Source: Streptomyces apocyni (GTDB taxonomy: Bacteria > Actinomycetota > Actinomycetes > Streptomycetales > Streptomycetaceae). Taken from it: DNA of 64,000 nt. The first letter of the stretch is position 1. Each line of letters begins with the position of its first letter. The notes under the pieces are model-generated. The model ran no database searches. It worked only from the letters and a program-made list of their open reading frames with translations, and was not told where the DNA came from. The position numbers and the translations under genes are program-made. Positions 1-8,910 of this stretch are shown in pieces. Where the stretch lies: contig NZ_WHOM01000072.1 of the NCBI RefSeq assembly GCF_009739465.1, positions 97,310 through 161,309 of the forward strand. The letters run 5' to 3'.

Positions 1-359
1 CGGGGTATCAACATATCTGGCGTTGACTTTTGGCACGCTGTTGAGTTCTCAAGGAACGGACGCTTCCTTTGTACTCACCCCGGTTTCCCTGGGCTTTCCT
101 CCGGGCGCTTCCCTTCGGTGTTTCGTTCTTGCGTTTCCGACTCTATCAGACTCTTTCGTGTCCGATTTCCTCGGTGCCTTTCCGGTTCCCGCTTTCGCGT
201 TTCCCTTTCCGGCGAGTCCGACTTTATCAGAAGTTTTTCGCCGGTCTGACCGGCTTCAAGGTTCTGATGAGTCGATGGCTTCCCGGGAAATTGAATTTCC
301 GGAAGCAGATAGATGTTAGCTGGTTGCAGTCGAGGTGTCTACCTCTAGGCAACTGTTTG
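1..359 (-). promoter_or_regulatory. rRNA operon leader (pre-16S region)
   Basis: Read on the minus strand, the first 60 bases contain CTTGAGAACTCAACAGCGTG followed by a CCAAAAGTCAACGCCAGATA stretch, which I recognise as the conserved leader just before 16S rRNA in Streptomyces operons (the block associated with boxA-type antitermination and RNase III processing). The 16S gene itself must lie off the left edge. Two further TCTGATA(A/G)AGTC elements near 140-150 and 220-230 look like -10 regions of extra promoters, as expected for the multi-promoter rrn operons of this genus. No protein gene is credible here. Family recognition is from memory. Confidence 0.85.
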
Positions 360-388
360 AATCTACCTCCTCGCTCCGGCTGTGTCAA
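360..388 (-). promoter_or_regulatory. Upstream rrn promoter
   Basis: On the minus strand, TTGACA (383-388) and TAGATT (360-365) are separated by exactly 17 bp. This is a near-consensus vegetative sigma-70 (HrdB type) promoter pointing into the rRNA leader. It is the best -35/-10 pair in the window. Confidence 0.8.
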
Positions 389-441
389 CAGCTTTTGCGA
401 GGCGAGGAGGACACTAGCAGGTCAGGCGGGCCCCACGCACA

Positions 442-1449
442 TCACGCCGCAGTCGGGAGTGCCGCGCTGCGGTCTCCGGCGTCCAGGTCGCCGGTCTCGC
501 CTGCGCGGGCGGCTCGTCCGCCCAGTACGTAGACGTAGAGGAGGAACAGCAGTTCCGCGGTGATGCCAATACCCACGCGGGCCCAGGTGGGGAGCCCGGA
601 TGGAGTGACAAAGCCTTCGATGACGCCCGAGACGAAGAGCACCAGGGCCAGGCCTATCGCCATGCCCAGGGCCGCGCGGCCCTCCTCGGCCAGGGCTGTA
701 CGCCGGGAGCGCGGGCCTGGGTCGATCACGGTCCAGCCGAGGCGTAGGCCCGTGCCCGCGGCAACGAAGACAGCGGTGAGTTCCAGGAGGCCGTGTGGGA
801 GCACCAGGCCCAGGAAGATGTCCAGGCGGCCCGCTGAGGACATCAGGCCGATGCCGATGCCCAGGTTGAGCATGTTCTGGAAGAGGATCCAGATGACAGG
901 GAGGCCGAGGAAGGCGCCCAGGATCAGGCAGAGGGCGGCCGCCTGAGCGTTGTTCGTCCATACCTGGGCGGCGAAGGAGGCGGCGGGGTTGCTCGAGTAG
1001 TACGTCTCGTACTGGCCGCCGGGCCGGGTGAGCTCACGGAGCTCGTCAGGAGCCGCGATCGCGGCCTGTACCTCGGGGTGGGTGCCGATCCACCAGCCGA
1101 TGAGGACGGCGACGAGAGTCGACAGCAGCGCGGCGGGCACCCACCAGTGGCGGGTGCGGTACATCGCCGCGGGAAAGCTGGCGGTAAGGAAGTGTGCAGC
1201 GTCCCGCCAGCTTGCTTGGCGGGTACCGGTGACGGCGCTACGCGCGCGTGCCACGAGTTGGGTGAGCCTGCCCGTTAGCTGGGGGTCGGGGGCGCTGGAC
1301 TGGATCAGGGAGAGGTGGGTGGCTGTGCGTTGGTAGAGGACGACGAGTTCGTCGGCTTCCGTACCGGAGAGGCGGCGTCGGCGGCGCAGCAGGGAGTCCA
1401 GACGGTCCCACTCGGCGCGGTGGGCGGACACGAAGACATCGAGGTCCAT
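442..1449 (-). CDS. SpoIIM-like (DUF95) membrane protein
   Basis: A 335-residue integral membrane protein of the stage II sporulation protein M family. The start is taken at MDLDVFVSAHRAEWDRL (1447-1449), which matches the typical N-terminus; the frame stays open for 92 further codons upstream but that stretch is low-complexity and overlaps the divergent RDD gene. A cytosolic helical N-terminus with a run of arginines (LLRRRRRL) is followed by about five hydrophobic segments from residue 115 onward, and the C-terminus is charged. In actinobacteria this gene is often next to an RDD-family gene, as here, transcribed divergently from 1538. Function in non-endospore formers is unknown; it does not imply endospores. 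Confidence 0.85.
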   Translation of the reverse strand: MDLDVFVSAHRAEWDRLDSLLRRRRRLSGTEADELVVLYQRTATHLSLIQSSAPDPQLTGRLTQLVARARSAVTGTRQASWRDAAHFLTASFPAAMYRTRHWWVPAALLSTLVAVLIGWWIGTHPEVQAAIAAPDELRELTRPGGQYETYYSSNPAASFAAQVWTNNAQAAALCLILGAFLGLPVIWILFQNMLNLGIGIGLMSSAGRLDIFLGLVLPHGLLELTAVFVAAGTGLRLGWTVIDPGPRSRRTALAEEGRAALGMAIGLALVLFVSGVIEGFVTPSGLPTWARVGIGITAELLFLLYVYVLGGRAARAGETGDLDAGDRSAALPTAA

Positions 1450-1537
1450 CAGGCTGCTGCTCCTCGTACTGCGGCGCGGTGCGCACTCAGCTTGGCAGAC
1501 TGGTTGTTCTAGGGGCAGGGCAGGAAGGACAGCGGGT

Positions 1538-2479
1538 GTGAGTGAGCATGTGACGGGTGAGGCGGTGGCCCTCGAACTGCGTGCGGCAAAGCTGCCGAGC
1601 CGGGGGCTGGCCATCCTGATAGATCTCACCGTGGCCATCGGCGCGTATATCGCGCTGTCCATCGGGCTGATCGCCGCGACGGCATCGCTGGACGATGCGG
1701 CGGGCGCGGCGATCGCGGTGGCCACGTTCCTGCTGGTGCTGGTCGGTATGCCGATCGCCGTCGAGACGCTGAGTCACGGGCGGTCGCTGGGGAAGCTGGC
1801 TTGTGGGCTTCGGGTGGTACGGGATGACGGCGGGCCGATCCGGTTCCGGCATGCGTTGGTGCGCGGGGCGATGGGGATGATCGAGATCCTGGGGACGTTC
1901 GGGGTCGTGGCCTGCGTCGCTTCGCTGGTGTCGGCGCGGGGCAGGCGGCTAGGGGACGTGTTCGCGGGGACGCTGGTCATACGGGAGCGAGTGCCCGCGG
2001 GCCGGACGCCGTACATTCCCCCTCCGCCGCCGTGGCTGGCTGGCCGGTTCTCCGGCCTTGATCTGTCGGGGGTGCCGGACGGTCTGTGGCTGGCGATACG
2101 GCAGTACCTGACGCGGATGGGACAGCTGGACCCACAGGTCGGCTCGGCGATGGCGGAGCGGCTCGCTGGTGATCTCGCGGCCTGTACGGGGGCTCCGGCG
2201 CCGGAAGGGGCGCCGCCGACGGCGTATCTGGCGGCCGTGGTGCACGAACGGCAGGCGCGCGACGCCCGGCGCGTCTTCGGTTCTGGAAGGCCTGGAGATT
2301 CTGGAGGTGCTGAAGGTTCTGGAGCAGCGAGGACCGGTCAGGGAACCGCCGCGGGGGCGGTTCCGGACTCCGGTCCGGCGGACGCGCCTGTTTCGGTGCG
2401 GCCTGCGGCGGAATCGGCACTGCCTGCGGCGGATGCGGGAAGGACCCCGCCGACCACGGGGTTCGCGCCACCGGCGTAG
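1538..2479 (+). CDS. RDD family membrane protein
   Basis: 313 residues starting at GTG (MSEHVTGEAVALELR). Residues 15-150 form the RDD domain with three hydrophobic segments (about 25-60 and 115-135), with the characteristic arginine in PSRGLAILID and a late aspartate in RRLGDVFAGTLVIRE. The C-terminal half (about 230-313) is Gly/Ala/Pro-rich and probably disordered. It diverges from the SpoIIM-like gene with 88 bp between starts, so the pair probably shares a control region. RDD proteins have been linked to ion or metabolite transport, but no substrate can be named. Confidence 0.85.
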   Translation: MSEHVTGEAVALELRAAKLPSRGLAILIDLTVAIGAYIALSIGLIAATASLDDAAGAAIAVATFLLVLVGMPIAVETLSHGRSLGKLACGLRVVRDDGGPIRFRHALVRGAMGMIEILGTFGVVACVASLVSARGRRLGDVFAGTLVIRERVPAGRTPYIPPPPPWLAGRFSGLDLSGVPDGLWLAIRQYLTRMGQLDPQVGSAMAERLAGDLAACTGAPAPEGAPPTAYLAAVVHERQARDARRVFGSGRPGDSGGAEGSGAARTGQGTAAGAVPDSGPADAPVSVRPAAESALPAADAGRTPPTTGFAPPA

Positions 2480-2516
2480 CTGAGACGGGCGGGTACGGGC
2501 GGCTGGCAGCCGCGGG

Positions 2517-3131
2517 TCAGGGCAAGACCGAGGGCGGGGACTCGAGGTGTTCCAGCTCGATGCCCGGGGCGGCGAGCACCACGTCTCCGGCGATGTGGAT
2601 GGTGTCCCGTTCACCGGTGTCCAGGGCTGTGACCTGGTACTCGTCCACAGTCAACGGGCCGTTGTCAGTGGCGTGTGCTTCGCTTTTCAGCAGGGCCCAG
2701 GACTGGTCGAGGGTGCGCGGAGCCAGGACCGGGTCGGTGAAGCGGACCAGACGTACCCGCGTGGCGGGGGTGCCGGGGGTCAGGCGCAGGAGTCGGGCCG
2801 TGGCGATCAGGAAGGCGGGGGATGTGCCGGTGAACGCGTGGGCGGGGACGTTGCCTTCCGTGGCGTGGCTGCCGGTGGGGTCGGTGCGCACCCAGGTGAC
2901 GCCTTCGAGTGCGGCGCCGCGTACCTGCCAGCTCGCGGCGTGGAGTTCGAGGCGGATAGGGCGGCCGAGCTCGTCGATGGCCAGGTCGACGGAGCCCGCG
3001 TGGTCGCCGGAGGGGGCGGTGGTCTGGGAGACATAGCGCCAGCCGGACGGGCCGGGGGCGCAGTGGAAGTGTTCTTCGCCGAGGGGGGTGTGATCGTGCG
3101 GGTCATGGAGCGAGTAGCGGCCGCGGGGCAT
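2517..3131 (-). CDS. Uncharacterised protein, 204 aa
   Basis: Not recognised. The start at MPRGRYSLHDPHDHTPLGEE (3129-3131) is preferred; 12 further codons are open upstream. The sequence is soluble, with no signal peptide or membrane segment, a His/Asp-rich N-terminus, and a mixed beta-like pattern with phrases such as RLELHAASWQVRGA and YQVTALDTGERDTIHIAGD that suggest a lipocalin-like or SRPBCC-like beta sheet fold (inference only). It lies 121 bp downstream of ahcY on the same strand and may be read through from it. Confidence 0.6.
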   Translation of the reverse strand: MPRGRYSLHDPHDHTPLGEEHFHCAPGPSGWRYVSQTTAPSGDHAGSVDLAIDELGRPIRLELHAASWQVRGAALEGVTWVRTDPTGSHATEGNVPAHAFTGTSPAFLIATARLLRLTPGTPATRVRLVRFTDPVLAPRTLDQSWALLKSEAHATDNGPLTVDEYQVTALDTGERDTIHIAGDVVLAAPGIELEHLESPPSVLP

Positions 3132-3224
3132 GAGAATCGGGTCCTTCACGGGGCAGACCCCCGCCACGGGGGCGAGGGCCTGCGTGATGCCGATGTTGGT
3201 GCGTGTGCGCTGGTGCCGGTGTTG

Positions 3225-3260
3225 GTGCGCCGGTCAGTAGCGGCGCACCGGTCAGTAGCG
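3225..3260. repeat. 18-bp tandem duplication across the ahcY stop codon
   Basis: Two adjacent 18-bp copies (3225-3242 and 3243-3260) differ at two positions. The copy at 3243-3260 contains the last Arg-Tyr codons and TGA stop of ahcY; the other is non-coding. It reads as a local duplication of the gene end. Confidence 0.85.
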
Positions 3261-4709
3261 GTAGTGGTCGGGCTTGTACGGGCCCTCGACCTTCACACCG
3301 ATGTAGTCGGCCTGCTCCGGGCGGAGCGTGGTCAGCTTCACGCCGAGCGCGTCCAGGTGGAGACGGGCGACCTTCTCGTCCAGGTGCTTGGGCAGCACGT
3401 AGACGTCGGTCGGGTAGTCCTGCGGCTTGGTGAACAGCTCGATCTGGGCCAGCGTCTGGTCCGCGAAGCTGTTGGACATCACGAACGACGGGTGACCGGT
3501 CGCGTTGCCCAGGTTCAGCAGGCGGCCCTCGGACAGCACGATCAGGACCTTGCCGTCCGGGAAGGTCCAGGTGTGCACCTGCGGCTTGACCTCGTCCTTG
3601 ACGATCCCGGGGACTGCGGCCAGGCCCGCCATGTCCAGCTCGTTGTCGAAGTGGCCGATGTTCCCGATGATCGCCTGGTGCTTCATCTTGGCCATGTCCG
3701 CGGCCATGATGATGTCCTTGTTGCCCGTCGTGGTGATGAAGATGTCCGCCTGCGACACCACATCCTCCAGCGTGGCCACCTGGTAACCGTCCATCGCCGC
3801 CTGCAGCGCGCAGATCGGATCGATCTCCGTGACGATCACCCGGGCACCCTGGCCGCGCAGCGACTCCGCGCAGCCCTTGCCCACGTCCCCGTAGCCGCAC
3901 ACGACGGCGGTCTTGCCGCCGATCAGGACGTCCGTGGCCCGGTTGATGCCGTCGATCAGCGAGTGGCGGCAGCCGTACTTGTTGTCGAACTTCGACTTGG
4001 TGACGGCGTCGTTCACGTTGATCGCGGGGAAGAGCAGCTGACCGTCACGGTGCATCTCGTAGAGGCGGTGGACACCCGTCGTGGTCTCCTCCGTGACTCC
4101 ACGGATCTCCGAAGCCAGCTTGGTCCACTTCTGCGAGCCCTCGGTGATGGTGTCGTTGAGGACCTGCAGGATGACGCGGTGCTCGTCGGACTCGGCGGTG
4201 TCCACGGACGGGACCTTGCCGTCCTTCTCGTACTCGACGCCCTTGTGCACCAGGAGCGTGGCGTCGCCGCCGTCGTCCAGGATCATGTTCGGGCCGCCGG
4301 TGGGGGTGTTCGGCCAGGTCAGCGCCTGCTCCGTGCACCACCAGTACTCCTCCAGCGTCTCGCCCTTCCAGGCGAAGACCGGGATGCCCTGGGGGTTGTC
4401 CGGAGTGCCGTTCGGACCGACCGCGATGGCGGCGGCGGCGTGGTCCTGGGTGGAGAAGATGTTGCAGGACGCCCAGCGGACCTCCGCGCCGAGCGCGGCC
4501 AGGGTCTCGATCAGTACGGCCGTCTGCACGGTCATGTGCAGCGAACCCGTGATCCGAGCACCGGCCAGCGGCTGCGCCTCCGCGTACTCACGGCGGATCG
4601 ACATCAGGCCGGGCATCTCGTGCTCGGCGAGCGTGATCTCCTTGCGGCCGAACGCGGCAAGGGAAAGGTCGGCGACCTTGAAGTCCTGTCGGCTGTCGAC
4701 AGTGGTCAT
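3252..4709 (-). CDS. ahcY: Adenosylhomocysteinase
   Basis: 485 residues, normal for bacterial S-adenosylhomocysteine hydrolase. It splits S-adenosylhomocysteine into homocysteine and adenosine, removing the product that inhibits methyltransferases. Visible hallmarks: SCNIFSTQDHAAAAI near residue 80, the Rossmann NAD site GYGDVGKGCAESL near 270, and the conserved C-terminal end KPDHYRY. The start MTTVDSRQDFKVADLSL (4707-4709) has a GAGGAG ribosome site 9 bases upstream; the open frame continues 20 codons further but lacks a better site. I see no SAH riboswitch in the 270-bp upstream gap. Confidence 0.97.
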   Translation of the reverse strand: MTTVDSRQDFKVADLSLAAFGRKEITLAEHEMPGLMSIRREYAEAQPLAGARITGSLHMTVQTAVLIETLAALGAEVRWASCNIFSTQDHAAAAIAVGPNGTPDNPQGIPVFAWKGETLEEYWWCTEQALTWPNTPTGGPNMILDDGGDATLLVHKGVEYEKDGKVPSVDTAESDEHRVILQVLNDTITEGSQKWTKLASEIRGVTEETTTGVHRLYEMHRDGQLLFPAINVNDAVTKSKFDNKYGCRHSLIDGINRATDVLIGGKTAVVCGYGDVGKGCAESLRGQGARVIVTEIDPICALQAAMDGYQVATLEDVVSQADIFITTTGNKDIIMAADMAKMKHQAIIGNIGHFDNELDMAGLAAVPGIVKDEVKPQVHTWTFPDGKVLIVLSEGRLLNLGNATGHPSFVMSNSFADQTLAQIELFTKPQDYPTDVYVLPKHLDEKVARLHLDALGVKLTTLRPEQADYIGVKVEGPYKPDHYRY

Positions 4710-4979
4710 AAGGAGCTGCTCCTCGTGGTGGGTCGAGGTCGGGCATGGCTGATCTGCGGCGGCGGGCACACGAATGCCCGGGCACTCGGAACAGTCCGTC
4801 GGAGGCCCTCTCTCCCTCGGCCGGCCCGCATAACGGGCCGCCCGACCGCCATCAGCAGCGACGTCTGGCTCTGGTCACGAATCTACACCGATCGGCCCAG
4901 TGCGTCCCAGTCCCCCTCCAGCCGACAGCAGCCGACTCCTGTCACGCCAGCGCTACGCCGAACGTGTCCGCCACGCGTG

Positions 4980-5951
4980 TCAGTGGTCCGGGGTGGGTCC
5001 GCCCGGCGACGCGGCGGGATCGGCGCCGGCCGCCGCGGCGGCCGCGCTGTGGACGTCCGGCTCCAGGTAGATGACGCGGGCGATCGGGACGGCGGTGCGG
5101 ATGCGTTCCTCGGCAGCGTCGATCGCGGCGGCGATATCAGCGGCCGTCTCGTCGTGCCGTACCGCGATCTTGGCGGCGACCAGCAGCTCCTCCGGGCCCA
5201 GGTGGAGCGTGCGCATGTGGATGAGGTGGGTGACGGTCTCGCCGTCCACGAGCGCGGCCTCGATCTTCTTGACCTCGTCCACCCCGGCGGCCTCGCCAAG
5301 CAGCAGCGACTTGGTCTCGACGGCCAGAACGATCGCGATCAGGATGAGCAGGACACCGATGCACAGGGTGCCGATGCCGTCCCAGACGCCGTTGCCGGTG
5401 GCCAGGGCCAGGCTGACGCCGGCGAGGGCCAGGATCAGGCCGACGAGTGCGCCGAGGTCCTCGAGCACGATGACCGGCAGCTCGGGGGCCTTGGAGTGGC
5501 GGATGAAGTCCTTCCAGGACTGCTTGCCGCGGATCGCATTCGACTCCTTGATGGCCAGCCGGAAGGAGAAGGTCTCGGCGATGATCGCGAACACCAGGAC
5601 GCCCACCGGCCAGTACCAGTGCTCCAGTTCATGCGGGTGCTGGACCTTCTCGTAGCCCTCGTAGAGGGCGAACATGCCGCCGACCGAGAAGAGCACGATC
5701 GAGACCAGGAAGGCGTAGATGTAGCGCTCGCGGCCGTAGCCGAAGGGGTGTTGCGGGGTCGCCTCGCGCTGCGCCTTCTTGCCGCCGAGCAGCAGCAGGC
5801 CCTGGTTGCCGGAGTCGGCGAGCGAGTGCACGCTCTCGGCGAGCATCGATGACGAGCCACTGAAGACGAAGGCCACGAACTTCGCTACCGCGATCGAGAG
5901 GTTGGCAACGAGTGCCGCCACGATCGCCTTGGTACCGCCTGACGCGCTCAT
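4980..5951 (-). CDS. Cation diffusion facilitator (CDF) family transporter
   Basis: 323 residues from MSASGGTKAIVAALVANLS. The N-terminal half has about six transmembrane helices; the second carries the metal-site motif AESVHSLADSGNQ (His plus Asp), and HPFGYGRERY follows. The C-terminal part (about 215-310) is the cytosolic CDF domain. This subtype, with HSLADSGNQ, resembles the SLC30A9-like branch; zinc or another divalent ion is likely but unproven. An in-frame ATG seven codons upstream (5972) is possible; the chosen one has AAGGGA 12 bases upstream. Confidence 0.9.
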   Translation of the reverse strand: MSASGGTKAIVAALVANLSIAVAKFVAFVFSGSSSMLAESVHSLADSGNQGLLLLGGKKAQREATPQHPFGYGRERYIYAFLVSIVLFSVGGMFALYEGYEKVQHPHELEHWYWPVGVLVFAIIAETFSFRLAIKESNAIRGKQSWKDFIRHSKAPELPVIVLEDLGALVGLILALAGVSLALATGNGVWDGIGTLCIGVLLILIAIVLAVETKSLLLGEAAGVDEVKKIEAALVDGETVTHLIHMRTLHLGPEELLVAAKIAVRHDETAADIAAAIDAAEERIRTAVPIARVIYLEPDVHSAAAAAAGADPAASPGGPTPDH

Positions 5952-6042
5952 CTGAGTCGGATGTCCCTTCATGTGCTTGACATGCCGCGCTCATGCCAGG
6001 CGCGGCGAGACATTGTCGCAGCACGATCGGGGCGACTGTGAG

Positions 6043-7194
6043 TCAGACCACCACAGTGGCACGGAAGACGGTGCCGCTGCCGTCGAGTCCAGCCCGCTCA
6101 CCAGCCGGAACGAACACCGACTGGCCGGGTGCGAGCTCGCATTCGGCCACCCGTACGGTGCCCGCCGTGCACAGCACGATCTGCGGCGTACGGGCGGTGA
6201 GGTCGCGGGGCGCGGAGCCTTCGGCCAGCACCAGGCGGGAGAGCCGGAACTCGTCGATGGGGGTGGCGTAGACCTCCTCGCCGTCCGGGTCCGCCTCGGG
6301 GCGCAGCACGCCGGGGTCGGTGGGCTCGAAGTGAACGACGCGCAGGAGTTCGGGGACGTCCACATGCTTGGGTGTGAGGCCGCAGCGCAGGACGTTGTCG
6401 GAGTTGGCCATGATTTCGACGCCTAGGCCACCCAGGTAGGCGTGCGGCACACCAGCGCCGAGGTAGAGGGCCTCACCGGGCTGCAGTTGGACGGGGTTGA
6501 GCAGCATCGCGGCGAGGACGCCGGGGTCGCCGGGGAAGTGGTGGGCGAGCGTGGCGTAGGGGGCGTACGCGCCGCCCAGGCGCTCCGCGGCGGCGGCGGT
6601 CTCGGTGACGGTGGCGGCCATCTCGTCGTGGTCCGCGCTCAGTACGGCCGTCAGGATCTCGCGCAGGGCGGCGTCTTCGGGGTGGGCGTGCAGCAGGTCG
6701 ACATACGGCTTGAGGGAGTCGATGTCGAGGGCTTCGAGCAGCCGTGCCGTGTCGGCGGGGGCGCGGAAGCCGCAGAACCCGTCGAAGGGGGTGAGCGCGC
6801 AGATCAGTTCGGGCTTGTGGTTGGCGTCCTTGTAGTTGCGGTGCGGGGCGTCGATCGGGACGCCCCGGCGCTCCTCGTCCTCGTACCCCTCTTTCGCCTG
6901 CGCGAGGTTGGGGTGGACCTGGAGGGAGAGGGGGGCGCCGGCCGCGAGGATCTTGAACAGGAAGGGCAGCCGCGGCCCGAACTTGGCGACGGCTTCCGGG
7001 CCGAGTTCCCGTTCGGGGTCGGCCGAGATCACCTCGTTCAACGGCCCGCGCTCCGTGCGGGAGGGCGCGCCGGGGTGGGCGCCCATCCACATCTCGGCCT
7101 GCGGTTCACCGGTCGGTTCGACGCCGAGGAGTTCCGGGATGGCGGTGGTCGAACCCCAGGCGTAGGGGCGGATGGTGTTGGTGAGGCGGTCCAT
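6043..7194 (-). CDS. manA: Mannose-6-phosphate isomerase, class I
   Basis: 383 residues. Interconverts fructose-6-phosphate and mannose-6-phosphate, the entry step to GDP-mannose. Zinc-site motifs of type I phosphomannose isomerase are visible: QVHPN at 92-96 and HKPEL at 126-130, with GVPHAYLGG in the C-terminal cupin. N-terminus YAWGSTTAIPELLG is typical. It is followed upstream on the same strand by the SIS protein, Trm112-like protein and manB, forming a mannose-metabolism run. Confidence 0.96.
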   Translation of the reverse strand: MDRLTNTIRPYAWGSTTAIPELLGVEPTGEPQAEMWMGAHPGAPSRTERGPLNEVISADPERELGPEAVAKFGPRLPFLFKILAAGAPLSLQVHPNLAQAKEGYEDEERRGVPIDAPHRNYKDANHKPELICALTPFDGFCGFRAPADTARLLEALDIDSLKPYVDLLHAHPEDAALREILTAVLSADHDEMAATVTETAAAAERLGGAYAPYATLAHHFPGDPGVLAAMLLNPVQLQPGEALYLGAGVPHAYLGGLGVEIMANSDNVLRCGLTPKHVDVPELLRVVHFEPTDPGVLRPEADPDGEEVYATPIDEFRLSRLVLAEGSAPRDLTARTPQIVLCTAGTVRVAECELAPGQSVFVPAGERAGLDGSGTVFRATVVV

Positions 7195-7251
7195 GAGGGC
7201 TCTTTCAGGTCATACGTACGTTTCTGCCGTACGAGGGACGAGCGACGTTGG

Positions 7252-8397
7252 TCATGATCGACCCATGGAAGCGAGCGCCAGGTAAACGGCGGCGAAATCT
7301 GTGACGGCGATCATCTCCGCGAGTGCCTCGAGTTCGCTGCCCTCTTCGGGTTCGAGCTCACTGATCGCGGTGCCGTGGCTGAGGGCCAGTTCGCGGGCGG
7401 CGGGGGCCGCGCTGAGGCCGCCGGCGGGGCGGTCGCGCAGGAGTACGGCGCGGGCGCGCAGGGCTTGCGACTCCTCGACGCGGTCGCGGAAGAAGTCCTC
7501 GGGGTCGGCGCCGGCCGCGAGGGAGCCAACCAGCAGGGTGCCGTGAGCGGGCAGCGCCTCGGGGAGTTCCGCGGCCAGCGCGGGGCGGCCGGCCAGCTCG
7601 GCGAGCAGGGCGGCGAAGCGGCGGCCGGCGGGGCCAGCGGCAGGGCCCTCGGTCCAGATCAGCGGAAGGGACTCGTCGAGCTCGGCGGCGAGTGTCTTGG
7701 CCGGATTGCTGTACGTGGCGATGGCGGGGCCGCAACGCTCGGCGGTGCGGTCCAGGCGGTCGGCGACCTTCTGCAGGGTGCCGGGGTCGGCGTCGACCAG
7801 GCCGGTCCTGCCGAGGAGCAGCAGCAGCGGGGTGAGCAGGGCCCACAGGGCGTCCAGGCCGGACACGGTGGCCTCGTCGTACTCATCCTGCGCCTCTTCG
7901 TACGGTGCGGTGGCCATCGGGACCGTGAGGCCGTGCTTTCCGCTGACCGCCTCGGCCAGGGGCGAGCGGGCCGGAGCGACGGCGACCACGGTGCAGCCGC
8001 GCCGGTAGGCCTGGTCGGCGAGGACCTCAAGGCCGGGTTCGGTGCCGTCCGGGGTGGCGATCAGGAGCAGGTCGACGGGGCCGGCCCAGCCGGGCAGCGA
8101 CCAGCGCAGGGCGCCGGCGGCGGGTGCGACGCCGGTGGGGCGCAGTCCGGTGACCTGGCATCCCGCGCCGGCGAGCGTACCCAGCAGGTCGGCCACGCCG
8201 GTGGCGGCGGTGCCGGGGCCCGCGATGAGGACGGAGCGGGGGCGGCCGTCCGGTCTGAGCTCGGTGATGCCTGCCTCGGCCGCGTGCCGGACAGCGGTAC
8301 GCACGCGGGCCCCAGCCTCCGCCGCGCCACGCAGCAGCCCGCGGCGGTCGGATCGGGCGAGTGCCTGGGGGTCGTCGAGGAGCGAGTCGTCGAGCAC
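7252..8397 (-). CDS. SIS-domain protein (sugar isomerase-like)
   Basis: 381 residues starting at GTG (8395-8397) with GGAG 10 bases upstream. The frame has a glycine-rich phosphosugar-binding segment VLIAGPGTAATGVADLLG near 55-72 and a C-terminal half resembling the bifunctional phosphoglucose/phosphomannose isomerase C-terminal domain, but I do not see a clear complete catalytic set. Its position between manA and manB suggests a role in mannose-phosphate metabolism or its control. It may be a catalytically reduced relative; that is inference. Confidence 0.75.
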   Translation of the reverse strand: MLDDSLLDDPQALARSDRRGLLRGAAEAGARVRTAVRHAAEAGITELRPDGRPRSVLIAGPGTAATGVADLLGTLAGAGCQVTGLRPTGVAPAAGALRWSLPGWAGPVDLLLIATPDGTEPGLEVLADQAYRRGCTVVAVAPARSPLAEAVSGKHGLTVPMATAPYEEAQDEYDEATVSGLDALWALLTPLLLLLGRTGLVDADPGTLQKVADRLDRTAERCGPAIATYSNPAKTLAAELDESLPLIWTEGPAAGPAGRRFAALLAELAGRPALAAELPEALPAHGTLLVGSLAAGADPEDFFRDRVEESQALRARAVLLRDRPAGGLSAAPAARELALSHGTAISELEPEEGSELEALAEMIAVTDFAAVYLALASMGRS

Positions 8398-8475
8398 GAG
8401 GGTTAATCTCCGATCGCCGATGTCGGGTGTGCCGGGGGTGCACCGCGCCCGGTGGTGTGCCGGAGGCGCCGGGCC

Positions 8476-8646
8476 TTATGCGGGGCGGCGGGCCTCGTCG
8501 ACGAGCAGTACGGGGATGCCGTCCTTGATGGGGTAGGCGAGGCCACAGCCCTGGCCGGTGCAGAGCAGCTCGCTGTCCGTCTCCTTGAGGGGGGCGTGGC
8601 AGGCCGGGCAGGCGAGGATCTCCAGGAGGCCGGCTTCGAGCGGCAT
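8476..8646 (-). CDS. Trm112 family zinc-ribbon protein
   Basis: 56 residues from MPLEAGLLEILACPACHAPL. The short zinc ribbon is seen as CPAC near residue 14 with a partner Cys pair in ELLCTGQGCGLAYP, and the family end motif DGIPVLLVDEARRP. In other organisms Trm112-like proteins activate methyltransferases; in actinobacteria the small version is commonly next to manB as here, with unknown partner. The frame is open 17 codons further upstream but the family starts at this methionine. Confidence 0.9.
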   Translation of the reverse strand: MPLEAGLLEILACPACHAPLKETDSELLCTGQGCGLAYPIKDGIPVLLVDEARRPA

Positions 8647-8689
8647 GGGGGTGGGTCCTTTCGAACGGCGAATCCGGACGGGTGCGGGC

Positions 8690-8742
8690 GGATTCACTGG
8701 TGGGGGTTCACTGGCGGATTCACTGACGGGTTCACTGGCGGT
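8690..8742. repeat. Degenerate 12-14 bp tandem repeat
   Basis: TTCACTG recurs four times (8693, 8707, 8719, 8731) within GG(A/G)TTCACTGGC-like units, in the gap upstream of the Trm112-like gene. Confidence 0.75.
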
Positions 8743-8845
8743 TTCGCATGAAATGCAGCCTGGTCAGCGTACCGCCGTGTGGGGTGCCGCGCCGGGGTAC
8801 GGCACCCGCGGATGCCGGGGCTCGACGCAGCCGGTCGGGGTGAGC

Positions 8846-8881
8846 GGGCGCCGTCGAGCGTGGTGTGGCTCGACGGCGCCC
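8846..8881 (-). terminator. Hairpin terminator after manB
   Basis: A perfect 14-bp inverted repeat (GGGCGCCGTCGAGC paired with its complement at 8868-8881) with an 8-base loop, 29 bp beyond the manB stop. No T-run follows, which is usual for Streptomyces hairpin terminators. Confidence 0.7.
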
Positions 8882-8910
8882 GGTACGTGCCGGAGGCCTG
8901 CGCTACTCGG

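Noticed and set aside
4710..4979. Possible SAH riboswitch upstream of ahcY
   Set aside because: I looked for the conserved SAH aptamer core and did not find it; only ordinary GC-rich hairpins are present.
2547..5852. A 1101-codon open frame on the plus strand
   Set aside because: It is the antisense shadow of ahcY, the cation transporter and their gaps. Arg/Gly/Val/His-rich composition and no domain; high-GC DNA keeps such frames open.
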